Below are positions 1 to 7,394 of a stretch of 9,385 nucleotides of DNA, piece by piece. The stretch comes from Candidatus Aminicenantota bacterium (GTDB taxonomy: Bacteria; Acidobacteriota; UBA6911; RPQK01; JAJDTT01), in the NCBI GenBank assembly GCA_026706325.1, contig JAPOYZ010000422.1, positions 1 through 9,385 on the forward strand, in the 5' to 3' direction. A program made the position numbers and the translations under genes. The notes below the pieces were generated by a model, which was given only the letters and a program-made list of their open reading frames with translations, had not been told where the DNA came from and did no database searches. Position 1 is the first letter of the stretch; each line of letters opens with the position of its first letter.

Positions 1-37
1 GACACATGACGGCCATGATCTTGAGGCGTTCTTCCAT
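1..37 (-). CDS. 5' end of a gene cut by the left edge; possibly a PIG-L family deacetylase
   Basis: Reading leftward from an ATG at 37-35 gives the 12 residues MEERLKIMAVMC before the window ends, with the next codon starting in C. The start is well supported: a perfect AGGAGG Shine-Dalgarno (complement of 44-49) lies 6 nt upstream, and a strong hairpin (51-76) sits one base beyond it. Twelve residues cannot identify a family. The pattern of a charged start followed by a short hydrophobic strand ending in M-C resembles the first beta strand of PIG-L deacetylases, which is followed by His-Pro-x-Asp; the next codon beginning with C is compatible with His. That reading is an inference only, though another PIG-L gene does lie at 3544-4311. 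The gene is divergent from the aldo/keto reductase. Confidence 0.6.
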   Translation of the reverse strand, partial: MEERLKIMAVMC

Positions 38-49
38 GGCGGACCTCCT

Positions 50-76
50 GGAGGGGGGACGTTCTTGTCCCCCCTC
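50..76 (-). repeat. Palindromic dispersed repeat, copy 1 (hairpin)
   Basis: A perfect 10-bp inverted repeat, GAGGGGGGAC (51-60) and GTCCCCCCTC (67-76), is separated by the 6-nt loop GTTCTT. On the minus strand the core reads GGACAAGAA, C, GTCCCCCCTCC. A second copy at 7967-7990 in the opposite orientation matches it at 20 of 21 core positions. The hairpin lies between two divergent genes, one base upstream of the Shine-Dalgarno of the minus-strand gene, so it would fold in that gene's 5' leader. No run of T follows either arm, so it is not a typical intrinsic terminator. A REP-like mobile palindrome is the best description. Confidence 0.75.
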
Positions 77-222
77 TTCGTTCCCTACACTTTGAGGAGA
101 ACGGAATGCTGAATCAACGCCGCCGACGATGTCAACCGCCGGGAGAACCCATGTGGATGCCCTCTCTGGCCATCCGTCGGAAACATGCGATATCATGGCG
201 CCATTCTGAGTCTGGATCTTCT

Positions 223-228
223 GGAGGA
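223..228 (+). promoter_or_regulatory. Shine-Dalgarno that sets the aldo/keto reductase start
   Basis: GGAGGA lies 6 nt before the ATG at 235. A competing in-frame ATG at 106 also has an upstream AGGAG (95-99) at 6-nt spacing. The 235 start is preferred for two reasons. It places a twin-arginine motif at the extreme N-terminus. The 43 codons between 106 and 234 end in G or C in only about 20 cases (my hand count), unlike the strongly GC-ending codons of the gene body. Confidence 0.7.
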
Positions 229-234
229 AACAAT

Positions 235-1209
235 ATGCGTCGCAGAACCTTTTTTGGCAGCGCCCTGACCGGTTTGTTGGCTCTCCGGAGCAAAGCGTGG
301 GGCCATCCGGCGGGTGCGGCTTCCACCGGTGGAGACATTCCCAAGCGCGTCTTCGGAAAGACGGGAGAGAAGCTGACCATCGTCGGGCAGGCCGGCGGAC
401 GCTATCCCATGATCTCCTTCGAGGACGCCAAGGCGGTGACGCTCCGGGCCTACGAGCTCGGCGTCAACTACTTCGACAACGCCCATTCCTACTGGTCCGG
501 ACGTTCCGAGGAGGTGTACGGCGAGGTGCTGCCCGCCTTCCGCAAGGAGGTTTTCGTGACCACCAAGACCGTCGACCGGACCCGGGAAGGAGCGGCCAAG
601 GAACTGGAGATCTCCCTGAAGCGGCTCAAGATGGACTACGTGGACCTGTGGCAGATCCACTCGGTGAGCCGGATGGAGGATGTGGACCGGATCTTCGCTC
701 CCGGCGGCGCCATCGAGGCCTTCGAGGAGGCCAAACGGAGCGGCAAGACCCGGTTCATCGGTTTCACCGGGCATACGGACCCCCACGTCCACATGGAGAT
801 GCTGAAACGCTACGACCAGTTCGACACCATCCTGATGCCGCTGAATCCGGCCGACCCGTCCTACCTGAGCTTCGAGCAGATCGTGCTTCCCGAGGCCGTC
901 CGGCAGGGACTGGGCATCCAGGGCATGAAGAGTCTGGCCAACGCCAAGCTTCTCCAGTCCTTCAGCGTCGAGGACTGCATCCAGTACGTCCTGAGCCTCC
1001 CCATCCATTGCCTGACCATGGGCGCCACCACGCTGGGCCAGATCGAGGACGATGTCCGGATCGCCAAGCGCTTCGCCGCCCTGGAAGAACCCCAGATGGC
1101 GGAACTCCGGGAAAGAGCTCGCCGTCTGGCGGGTCCGGAACTGGAGGACTGGAAACGCGGTCCGGAGCGGGCCGGCATGGACCCCGCAGGGGCCGAGATC
1201 CACGGCTGA
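235..1209 (+). CDS. Tat-exported aldo/keto reductase
   Basis: The 324-residue product belongs to the aldo/keto reductase superfamily: TIM-barrel, NAD(P)H-dependent reductases of carbonyl groups. The catalytic tetrad is visible: Asp81 and Tyr86 in FDNAHSYWSGRSEE, Lys111 in VFVTTKT, and His142 in LWQIHS. The N-terminus MRRRTFFGSALTGLLAL is a twin-arginine-type signal (Arg-Arg-x-Phe-Phe plus a hydrophobic stretch), with possible processing after about residue 23, so export as a folded protein is likely. No C-terminal ferredoxin-like cysteine cluster is present, unlike some bacterial relatives. Length is normal for the family. The start at 235 follows GGAGGA at 6 nt; a longer form from 106 is possible but has non-coding-like codons. 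The helicase starts 10 nt after the stop, suggesting cotranscription. The substrate is unknown. Confidence 0.92.
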   Translation: MRRRTFFGSALTGLLALRSKAWGHPAGAASTGGDIPKRVFGKTGEKLTIVGQAGGRYPMISFEDAKAVTLRAYELGVNYFDNAHSYWSGRSEEVYGEVLPAFRKEVFVTTKTVDRTREGAAKELEISLKRLKMDYVDLWQIHSVSRMEDVDRIFAPGGAIEAFEEAKRSGKTRFIGFTGHTDPHVHMEMLKRYDQFDTILMPLNPADPSYLSFEQIVLPEAVRQGLGIQGMKSLANAKLLQSFSVEDCIQYVLSLPIHCLTMGATTLGQIEDDVRIAKRFAALEEPQMAELRERARRLAGPELEDWKRGPERAGMDPAGAEIHG

Positions 1210-1219
1210 CGCCCGGCGG

Positions 1220-3493
1220 GTGATCGAGACGGCTTCGACCCGGCGGCGAGAGCTTCTGGACCGTTACCTGCGGTCTCTTCCTTTCGAACCCTACGTGTTT
1301 CAGAGGGACGCTCTGGAGGCTTGGTACGCCTCGGGAGAGGATCTTCTGGTAACCTCGCCTACCGGCACCGGCAAGACGCTGATCGCCGAAGGGGCCCTCT
1401 TCGAAGCTCTTCACGGGGGCCGTACGGCCTACTACACGACACCCCTGATCGCCCTGACCGAACAGAAATTCCGGGAGATGCAGGCCGCGGCCAAAAGCTG
1501 GGGGTTCCCCGGCGACAGCGTGGGGTTGGTGACCGGGAACCGCCAAGTCAACCCGGACGCCCCGGTACGGGTGGTGGTGGCCGAGATCCTCCTCAATCGC
1601 CTGTTGCGGCCCGGCAACTTCGACTTCGATCGCGTCGCCGTGGTGGTGAAGGACGAATTCCACACCTTTCGGGATCCGGAACGGGGTATCGTCTGGGAAT
1701 TGTCCCTGTCGCTGCTCCCCAGGCACGTGAGGCTGCTTCTGCTCTCGGCCACAGTGGGCCGTCCCGAGTCCTTCACGAACTGGCTCCGGAAAAGCCATGG
1801 ACGGCGAATGCAGTTGCTCCAGGGAAGGGAACGGCGGGTCCCGCTGACATATCAGTGGGTGGACGACCTGCTTCTGGAAGAGCTGCTGGTGGAGTTGGTT
1901 CGGGGCGGGAAAGAGGGGCGCAGGAGCCCCTGCCTGGTGTTCTGTTTCAACCGCCGGGAGTGCTGGTCGGTGGCGGAACGGCTCAAGGGCCGCCCCCTGG
2001 TGGACGGGAACCGGAAGCGGAAGCTGGCCGCACGGCTGCGGGATTTGGACCTGTCGGACGGAGCCGGACCCATCCTGCGGCAACTCCTCTTGCGGGGCGT
2101 GGGAATCCACCATGCCGGGGTCCTGCCCAAGTACCGTCGTGTCGTGGAGCGGTTGTTCCAGCGCCGGCTGCTGCCGGTGGTCATATGCACTGAGACCCTT
2201 TCGGCCGGGATCAACCTTCCGGCCCGGTCCGTAGTCCTGACCAGCCTGGTCAAGGGGCCTCCCCGGCAGAAGCGGATCCTGGATGCGACCATTGCCCATC
2301 AGATCTTCGGTCGGGCCGGACGGCCCCGATGGGATCGCCGGGGATTTGTCCTGGCCCTGGCTCCCGAAGAAGAAGTCAAGCTCCTGCGCCGCAAGCGAAG
2401 GTTGGAGGCGATCCCCGCCCGGACCCGCAAGTCGGCATTTCGTCAGGCCCGGAAGTCCCTCGCCCGGAAGATGAGGTCCCGGCGGCGGGGCCGCCCTTCC
2501 TGGGACCGGTCTCAGTTTCGCCGTCTGGTTGCCGCGCGACCGGCGGCCTTGGCCAGCCGGGGACCGTTGCCCTGGCGGTATTTGGCCTACCTGCTGAAGC
2601 GTTCGCCACAAGTCGACGAGGTCCGGACCATGGTCGGAAAGCGTCTTCTCAGCGTCCGAGCCGTGCAGTCGGCTCAAAGGGCTCTGGATGACATGCTGCT
2701 CACCTTGTGGCGGGGAGGTTACGTGACGTTGGACCCGGAACCGCCTCCCGAAAACGAGATCTCGACTGACTACCGTCCGGTCCTGGCTCAGGCCACGTTT
2801 CGGCTGGACCGGCTGCTGGCCTTTCGCGGCATCAATCCTCTCTATGGCGACTTCCTGGGCGGGATGCTGCCGAAGGGTAGCCGGAGCGAGAGGATTCAGG
2901 CTCTGGAGAGCGTCCTCGAGCTTTCCGGAGCGGTGGCCAGAGCGGTTCCGGTGCCGGAATCCCGGCGGCTGGATCCCGGTCCCCTCGAGACGACCTGTCT
3001 CGATCCCGAATTGGCTCGTCCAGGACGAGCCGGAGGCTCTGAATCAACCCTCCGGCAGGATCTCATCGAGGCAGGTCCGGGACCGACCTTGGCCGCCAAG
3101 CTGCGGCTCGTCTTCGATGGACGGTTGCCTCAGGTGACTCAGTTGAAGGTTCGGCCCGTCTGGGCCGCCGGGGACCTGCTCGAACTCGGGGGTAACTTCA
3201 ACCGGTTCGTCCACAGCCGCGGACTGGTCAGGCAGGAGGGGATTCTGTTTCGCCACATGCTTCGCTTGGCGCTGCTGTGCGGGGAGTTCGCCGCGCTCCC
3301 GAATTGGGACGCCGCCTGCGGATGCGATCTGGAGGAAGTGGCGCTCGCACTGCGCCGGAGTTGCCGCCGGATCGACCCCGAGAGCACCGACCGGTTTTTG
3401 GAGAGGAGCGGCGACTTTCCAGTCGCCGAACTCCAGAGGAACGCGAACCACCAAGGCGGCGGCAGAAGAAGCAGTCGGGTACGAGGAGAATAG
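1220..3493 (+). CDS. Ski2-like superfamily 2 DEAD/DEAH-box helicase
   Basis: This is an ATP-dependent nucleic-acid helicase of about 757 residues. Ordered SF2 motifs are clear (numbered from the GTG): a Q-like element FQRDALEAW near 27-35, Walker A SPTGTGKT at 46-53, Walker B DEFH at 145-148, SAT at 176-178, motif IV VFCFN near 240-244, motif V TETLSAGINLP at 324-334, and motif VI QIFGRAGR at 361-368. The DEFH box with the SAGINLP and GRAGR motifs indicates the Ski2/Mtr4/HelY-like group. Residues about 390-430 are very basic. The segments near 'GINPLYGDF', 'ERIQALESVLEL' and 'RQEGILFRHMLR' resemble, from memory, C-terminal parts of bacterial Ski2-like helicases (DUF3516 or DSHCT type). The GTG start is chosen because no ATG is available except one at 1052, deep inside the preceding gene. 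No good Shine-Dalgarno precedes it, so translational coupling to the reductase is plausible. RNA or DNA substrate is unknown. Confidence 0.88.
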   Translation: MIETASTRRRELLDRYLRSLPFEPYVFQRDALEAWYASGEDLLVTSPTGTGKTLIAEGALFEALHGGRTAYYTTPLIALTEQKFREMQAAAKSWGFPGDSVGLVTGNRQVNPDAPVRVVVAEILLNRLLRPGNFDFDRVAVVVKDEFHTFRDPERGIVWELSLSLLPRHVRLLLLSATVGRPESFTNWLRKSHGRRMQLLQGRERRVPLTYQWVDDLLLEELLVELVRGGKEGRRSPCLVFCFNRRECWSVAERLKGRPLVDGNRKRKLAARLRDLDLSDGAGPILRQLLLRGVGIHHAGVLPKYRRVVERLFQRRLLPVVICTETLSAGINLPARSVVLTSLVKGPPRQKRILDATIAHQIFGRAGRPRWDRRGFVLALAPEEEVKLLRRKRRLEAIPARTRKSAFRQARKSLARKMRSRRRGRPSWDRSQFRRLVAARPAALASRGPLPWRYLAYLLKRSPQVDEVRTMVGKRLLSVRAVQSAQRALDDMLLTLWRGGYVTLDPEPPPENEISTDYRPVLAQATFRLDRLLAFRGINPLYGDFLGGMLPKGSRSERIQALESVLELSGAVARAVPVPESRRLDPGPLETTCLDPELARPGRAGGSESTLRQDLIEAGPGPTLAAKLRLVFDGRLPQVTQLKVRPVWAAGDLLELGGNFNRFVHSRGLVRQEGILFRHMLRLALLCGEFAALPNWDAACGCDLEEVALALRRSCRRIDPESTDRFLERSGDFPVAELQRNANHQGGGRRSSRVRGE
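3405..3434 (+). repeat. Strong palindrome inside the 3' end of the helicase gene
   Basis: CGGCGACT (3409-3416) and AGTCGCCG (3421-3428) form a perfect 8-bp inverted repeat around the loop TTCC. The arms extend by GGAG (3405-3408) and CTCC (3431-3434), leaving only a two-base AA bulge, for 12 bp in all. It encodes part of the last 30 residues of the helicase (around SGDFPVAELQ), which look less conserved than the core. It lies about 110 nt before the PIG-L start, so in a shared transcript it would form a hairpin between the two genes. There is no T-run, hence probably not a terminator. Only one copy is seen in the window, so calling it a repeat family member is inference. Confidence 0.5.
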
Positions 3494-3543
3494 GAGCAAT
3501 AAAACCAGGCGGCTTGACGATCGCCCCAACGAGGAGGACTGAA

Positions 3544-4311
3544 ATGGAATCCATCCCGAGGCGGAATCTGTTGGGTGTTTCCGGAGCCCTTGCCGGCGGC
3601 ACGTTGTTGGGACTCGCTGAGAGCGAGGGCGAGGAGCCCGAAGAGAAGTCCAAACGCGAGCCCCGACTAAAGGTCGTGGTGGTCGGCGCCCACCCGGACG
3701 ACCCCGAAACCGGTTGCGGTGGGACCATGGCCCTTTACGCCGCAGCGGGACACCGCGTGACGGCCCTTTACCTGACCCGCGGTGAACGGGGCATCCGGGG
3801 AAGGTCGCTGGAGGAGGCCGCCCGCATCCGCACCGCCGAGGCTCAGGAAGCCTGCCGAATCCTGGGGGCAAAACCCCTCTTCGCCGGACAGATCGACGGC
3901 GACACCGCGACTGGCAATCGGCGCTACCAGGAATTCCAGAAGATCGTTCAGGGAGAAGACCCGGACCTGCTGTTCACCCACTGGCCCATCGACCGCCACC
4001 GGGATCACCGGGCGGCCAGCATGCTGGCGTTCGATGCCTGGCTGAAACTGGACCGGAAGTTCGATCTCTACTTCTATGAGGTCGTTTCCGGGAGGCAGAG
4101 CCAGACCTTCTCGCCCACGCACTACATCGACATCACCGCCACCGAGTCCCTGAAGAAGAAGGCCACCTACGCCCACGCCAGCCAGAACCCGGAGGGGCTG
4201 TACCGCCGCCACGACCTGATGAACCGGTTCCGCGGCGCCGAGTACCGCTGCGAGTTCGCCGAAGCCTTTGTGCGCCACGTCCAGGGTGGGGATCACGAGT
4301 TCCGGTTCTGA
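3544..4311 (+). CDS. Exported PIG-L family (LmbE-like) deacetylase
   Basis: The 255-residue protein belongs to the PIG-L family of zinc-dependent N-deacetylases, which includes GlcNAc-PI, MshB and BshB enzymes acting on N-acetylglucosamine-type groups. The signature GAHPDDPETGCGG (48-60) supplies His50, Asp52 and Asp53. The second motif, DRHRDHRA, carries His152 and His155. By analogy with MshB, zinc would be held by His50, Asp53 and His155, with Asp52 as general base. The N-terminus MESIPRRNLLGVSGALAGG has a twin-arginine pair and a hydrophobic segment, followed by an acidic and basic linker (about 26-41), suggesting Tat export. The start is fixed by AGGAGG (3532-3537) 6 nt upstream; the open frame continues upstream into the helicase gene but is a shadow. 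The gene lies 50 nt after the helicase and may share its transcript. The substrate is unknown. Confidence 0.9.
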   Translation: MESIPRRNLLGVSGALAGGTLLGLAESEGEEPEEKSKREPRLKVVVVGAHPDDPETGCGGTMALYAAAGHRVTALYLTRGERGIRGRSLEEAARIRTAEAQEACRILGAKPLFAGQIDGDTATGNRRYQEFQKIVQGEDPDLLFTHWPIDRHRDHRAASMLAFDAWLKLDRKFDLYFYEVVSGRQSQTFSPTHYIDITATESLKKKATYAHASQNPEGLYRRHDLMNRFRGAEYRCEFAEAFVRHVQGGDHEFRF

Positions 4312-4316
4312 ATTAC

Positions 4317-7300
4317 CTAAAAAACCAACTTCAACCCGAACTGGGCCGAGATGGGACCCGGGGTCTGGTCCAACTGCATGAAGTTGGAGTCGCCGAGAAT
4401 GGCGTTTCTCGCCGCGAGCGGGGTGCTGTAATAGTTGCCGGCATTCGTCAGGTTGAAGACCTCGAAGGTGAACCGAATCAAGGCGGTGTCGTTGGCCGAT
4501 AGGGAAAACTCCCGGCTGAGCCGGAAGTCCCAGCGGAAGTAGGCTCCGGTGGAGAAAGGATAACGTTCCAGCAGGGCGCCGTTTTGCACCGGGCGGATGG
4601 GATTGAAGTCGTTGGAGCACTGGAAGCTATTGTTGAAGACCGATCCTGGGGATCCGTCCGCCACACCGGGATCTCCGCAGCGGCCCGAGTAGGCCGGAAA
4701 GGGCCGTCCGCTACGGGCGGACACCAGGGTACTGATCCGGAATTTGGCCGGCAGCTCGAAATAGCCGAAAAACGAGAACTGGTGGGTGATGTCCAGTTGA
4801 CTGCGTCCCCAATCCAACTCCAGGAAGTTGAAGGGATCGGAAGGTCCGTAGGAGGCATCGCTGGAGCGGTCGCTGGTAGCGTTGTCTTCATTGTTGGAAA
4901 ACGAATAGTTCACCGCGAACTGGGTTCGATTCCGAAAATCCTTCTTCAACTGGACGATCAGCGCGTGATATCTGGCCTCTCCGAAGCTGGCGATCGCATT
5001 GGCGTTGCCGACGTTCGGATCCAGGCGCGGCAGGTTGAATCCGCCCACCGTGCGGCCGTGCTCGTCCAAGATCACGGTGGAGGGGTCCAGGTTCCGGTCC
5101 CAGGGTGTTGAGAAGAAACCGCCGGTCCGCAGATTGGACGACCGGTTGAAAGTGTAGGTTCCGGTGATGCTCAGGTCCTGGGCGATCTGTTGTTCGATTC
5201 CGATCTGACCATTGACCACTCGCGCGCTCTGATAGTTGGGATCCACGTAGTCGATGGGCGGGGGACCGATGAGGCTCTCGACCTCGGGAGTTGCCATTGA
5301 GGGGAGCAGCCCGGGATAGCTCAGGCCGAATCCGAGCAGATCGATGGGGGAGCCGAAGAAAGGGACGAAAACGACGGCGGATCGCAGGCCGGGACCGGAC
5401 AGCATTCCGGCAACGAAAATGGTGGGAGCGGCGGCGTAGTAAATTCCGCCGCCGCCCCGGACGATGGTGCTGCGCCGCCCCCCCACGTCCCAGGCGAATC
5501 CCACTCGGGGCGCGAAGTTGTTGAAATCGTCGGGAACGTCAGATGAGGCGGGAGCCAGGTCGACCGAGACCCGGTTGCCACTGATGCGAGGCTTGCCCAC
5601 CGGCAGCATCGCCTCGGGGAGACCGAACCCGGATTTCGGGTTCCAGACTCCGTCCCACCGCAGACCCAGGTTCAGGTTGAAATCGGGGTGCATCCGCCAG
5701 TTGTCCTGCACATAAAACGACAGTTCGTGTTGCCAGAAGTCGGTCAAGGTTCCGCTCTCCACGACGCCGACACCGTTGATGCCCACGCGCTGGAGCAGGA
5801 AGGCGGGAGTGCGTGCCGCGAAGTCCTCCAGGCTGAAGAACGTGTAGACACCGCCGGCGAACCCGATGAAGGTCTGGTTGGACGCGTTGGAGTTCAGGTC
5901 GCCGCCCAGCTTGAGGTCGTGTCTTCCGAAAGTGCGGCTGAAACTGTCGATGATCTGGTAGCGCTTGTGCTGGCTGTCGATGGGAAGAAAGAAGACCTGC
6001 CCGAAGTTGCCCGTATCGGTGATGGACGTCTCCGGACCGGGAGCCCGCTGCCGGCGGGGGCGGATCTCCTGCGAATAGGAAAACCGGAACTCGTTGACAC
6101 TCGCATAGCCCAGCAGTGACGTGATGGATTGGGCCGCGGCCCAGCCTTCGTTGACGAAATTCTCGAAGTTGGATTCCACACGGCCCAGGACGAAGGTCTG
6201 GCTGCCGGCGTACCCGGTGAAGTTGTCGGTCTCGTTGCGGGTGTAATTCAGGCGAGTCGTCAGCGCATGGTTGCTGGTGAGGTTGTAGTCGAATTTTGTA
6301 AGTATGGCAGTCAGGTCCTGGCGCTGGGAACTGCTGTGCTCAAGGTCGGCCAGAGTGGAGCCGCCGTAGAACGACGGGACCGGACATGGGCAGGGCGCAG
6401 CCGATACGTCGCGGGCGAAGACGGCGGTGAGGGGCCCCGTCTGTTGCTGGGCATCCAGAGCCAGGAAAATAAAGGCCCTGTCCCGAGAGATCGGCCCTCC
6501 GACCGTCCCTCCAAACTGGTGCCGGGTGTTCAACCCGGGCGCGATGGTGGTTTCGGGGTCGGCCGGCACCGAGGTGTCGGCGATGAAGGTGTTGGACTGG
6601 AAGAACCAATGGGCCGACCCGTGCCAATCGTTGGTGCCCGACTTGGTCACCACGTTGATCAAGCCTCCTGTGGCGTGACCGAACTCGGCCGAGAGGCCCG
6701 TGTCCCGGACCTGGAACTCCTGAATCGCATCCTGCGGCACCGTGAAGTTCTTGGTCTCCAGCGAACCGAACCATTCGCCGAAGAACGAATTCCGATTGTC
6801 CACCCCATCGATGATCAGTCCCGTGTACTCTCCTTGCTGCCCCTGCAGTCTCACGGGCGATCGCAGCCCCGGAGTGGTGTCGGCCGTCGGTGACAGATTG
6901 GCGAAATCCCGGAAGTCCCGTCCGCTGATGGGCAGGTTCTCCACGTAGTCGTTGTTGATGGCGGTATTCACCCGGGTTTCGCTCGTGTCCATGCGGCCGG
7001 TTCCACTCTGAACGGTGATCTCCTGGCCGACCGCCTCGAGCTGGAGGGTGACGTCCTCGATCAACTCCTGGCCAATGGAGAGCACCACGCCCTCCACGAT
7101 GGTTCTGGCAAAACCGGGCATGGAGACTTGGATCACATATTCGCCGGCCGGCAGGATATCGGCTCGAAACCGGCCGGCGTCGTTGCTGACCAGGGCCCGC
7201 TCGGCGCCCGTGGAGACGTGGATCACCGTCACGTCGGCCCCTGGGGTCACGGCGCCGGAGGGGTCGAAGATGGTGCCGCTGATGGCGCCTTTTTCCAAGG

Positions 7301-7385
7301 TTTGGCCCACGCCGACGGCTCTGGCGAGGAGCAGTACGGCCAGAAGGAACAGGAACGATGGTCTCGTCGACCCTGAGTTCAACAT
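4317..7385 (-). CDS. TonB-dependent receptor with carboxypeptidase-regulatory-like N-terminal domain
   Basis: The 1022-residue outer-membrane protein takes up a ligand using TonB energy; the substrate is unknown. Residues 1-28 form a Sec signal peptide (hydrophobic FLFLLAVLLLARAVGVG). Residues about 33-117 are a beta-sandwich CarboxypepD_reg-like domain (GAISGTIFDPSGAV, GRFRADILPAGEYVIQV). The plug follows, about 140-260, with LPISGRDFRDFANLSP, IIDGVDNR and INVVTKSGTNDWHG (243-256). The rest is a large beta-barrel ending in FGLKLVF, with the terminal Phe typical of outer-membrane barrels. This Oar-like architecture is strongly expanded in Acidobacteriota. The gene starts 9 nt after the DinB stop, in the same frame, and has no visible Shine-Dalgarno. 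Its own TAG stop lies 5 nt from the convergent PIG-L stop. A C-P-C-P pair (Cys332, Cys334) sits near the start of the barrel. Confidence 0.93.
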   Translation of the reverse strand: MLNSGSTRPSFLFLLAVLLLARAVGVGQTLEKGAISGTIFDPSGAVTPGADVTVIHVSTGAERALVSNDAGRFRADILPAGEYVIQVSMPGFARTIVEGVVLSIGQELIEDVTLQLEAVGQEITVQSGTGRMDTSETRVNTAINNDYVENLPISGRDFRDFANLSPTADTTPGLRSPVRLQGQQGEYTGLIIDGVDNRNSFFGEWFGSLETKNFTVPQDAIQEFQVRDTGLSAEFGHATGGLINVVTKSGTNDWHGSAHWFFQSNTFIADTSVPADPETTIAPGLNTRHQFGGTVGGPISRDRAFIFLALDAQQQTGPLTAVFARDVSAAPCPCPVPSFYGGSTLADLEHSSSQRQDLTAILTKFDYNLTSNHALTTRLNYTRNETDNFTGYAGSQTFVLGRVESNFENFVNEGWAAAQSITSLLGYASVNEFRFSYSQEIRPRRQRAPGPETSITDTGNFGQVFFLPIDSQHKRYQIIDSFSRTFGRHDLKLGGDLNSNASNQTFIGFAGGVYTFFSLEDFAARTPAFLLQRVGINGVGVVESGTLTDFWQHELSFYVQDNWRMHPDFNLNLGLRWDGVWNPKSGFGLPEAMLPVGKPRISGNRVSVDLAPASSDVPDDFNNFAPRVGFAWDVGGRRSTIVRGGGGIYYAAAPTIFVAGMLSGPGLRSAVVFVPFFGSPIDLLGFGLSYPGLLPSMATPEVESLIGPPPIDYVDPNYQSARVVNGQIGIEQQIAQDLSITGTYTFNRSSNLRTGGFFSTPWDRNLDPSTVILDEHGRTVGGFNLPRLDPNVGNANAIASFGEARYHALIVQLKKDFRNRTQFAVNYSFSNNEDNATSDRSSDASYGPSDPFNFLELDWGRSQLDITHQFSFFGYFELPAKFRISTLVSARSGRPFPAYSGRCGDPGVADGSPGSVFNNSFQCSNDFNPIRPVQNGALLERYPFSTGAYFRWDFRLSREFSLSANDTALIRFTFEVFNLTNAGNYYSTPLAARNAILGDSNFMQLDQTPGPISAQFGLKLVF

Positions 7386-7394
7386 TGAAATCGA

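Noticed and set aside
193..1203. 336-codon minus-strand open frame over the reductase
   Set aside because: It is antisense to a gene with a complete catalytic tetrad and shows no recognisable domain.
1052..1219. Upstream extension of the helicase to the ATG at 1052
   Set aside because: It would overlap 158 nt of the reductase in another frame, and the extra residues look like a frame shadow with no domain.
962..2677. 571-codon open frame on the minus strand opposite the reductase and helicase
   Set aside because: It lies antisense to a gene with intact helicase motifs, and its translation is a low-complexity Pro/Gly/Arg/Gln mix, the usual shadow of GC-rich codon bias.
1220..3493. Helicase as part of an anti-phage defence system
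   Set aside because: No nuclease, methyltransferase, protease or other defence partner is adjacent, and the neighbours are metabolic or envelope genes.
3277..3543. Upstream extension of the PIG-L gene
   Set aside because: It overlaps the helicase, is extremely arginine-rich, and would bury a clear signal peptide that has its own strong Shine-Dalgarno.
3667..4620. 317-codon minus-strand open frame spanning PIG-L and the receptor end
   Set aside because: It crosses two well-supported genes and has no family signature.
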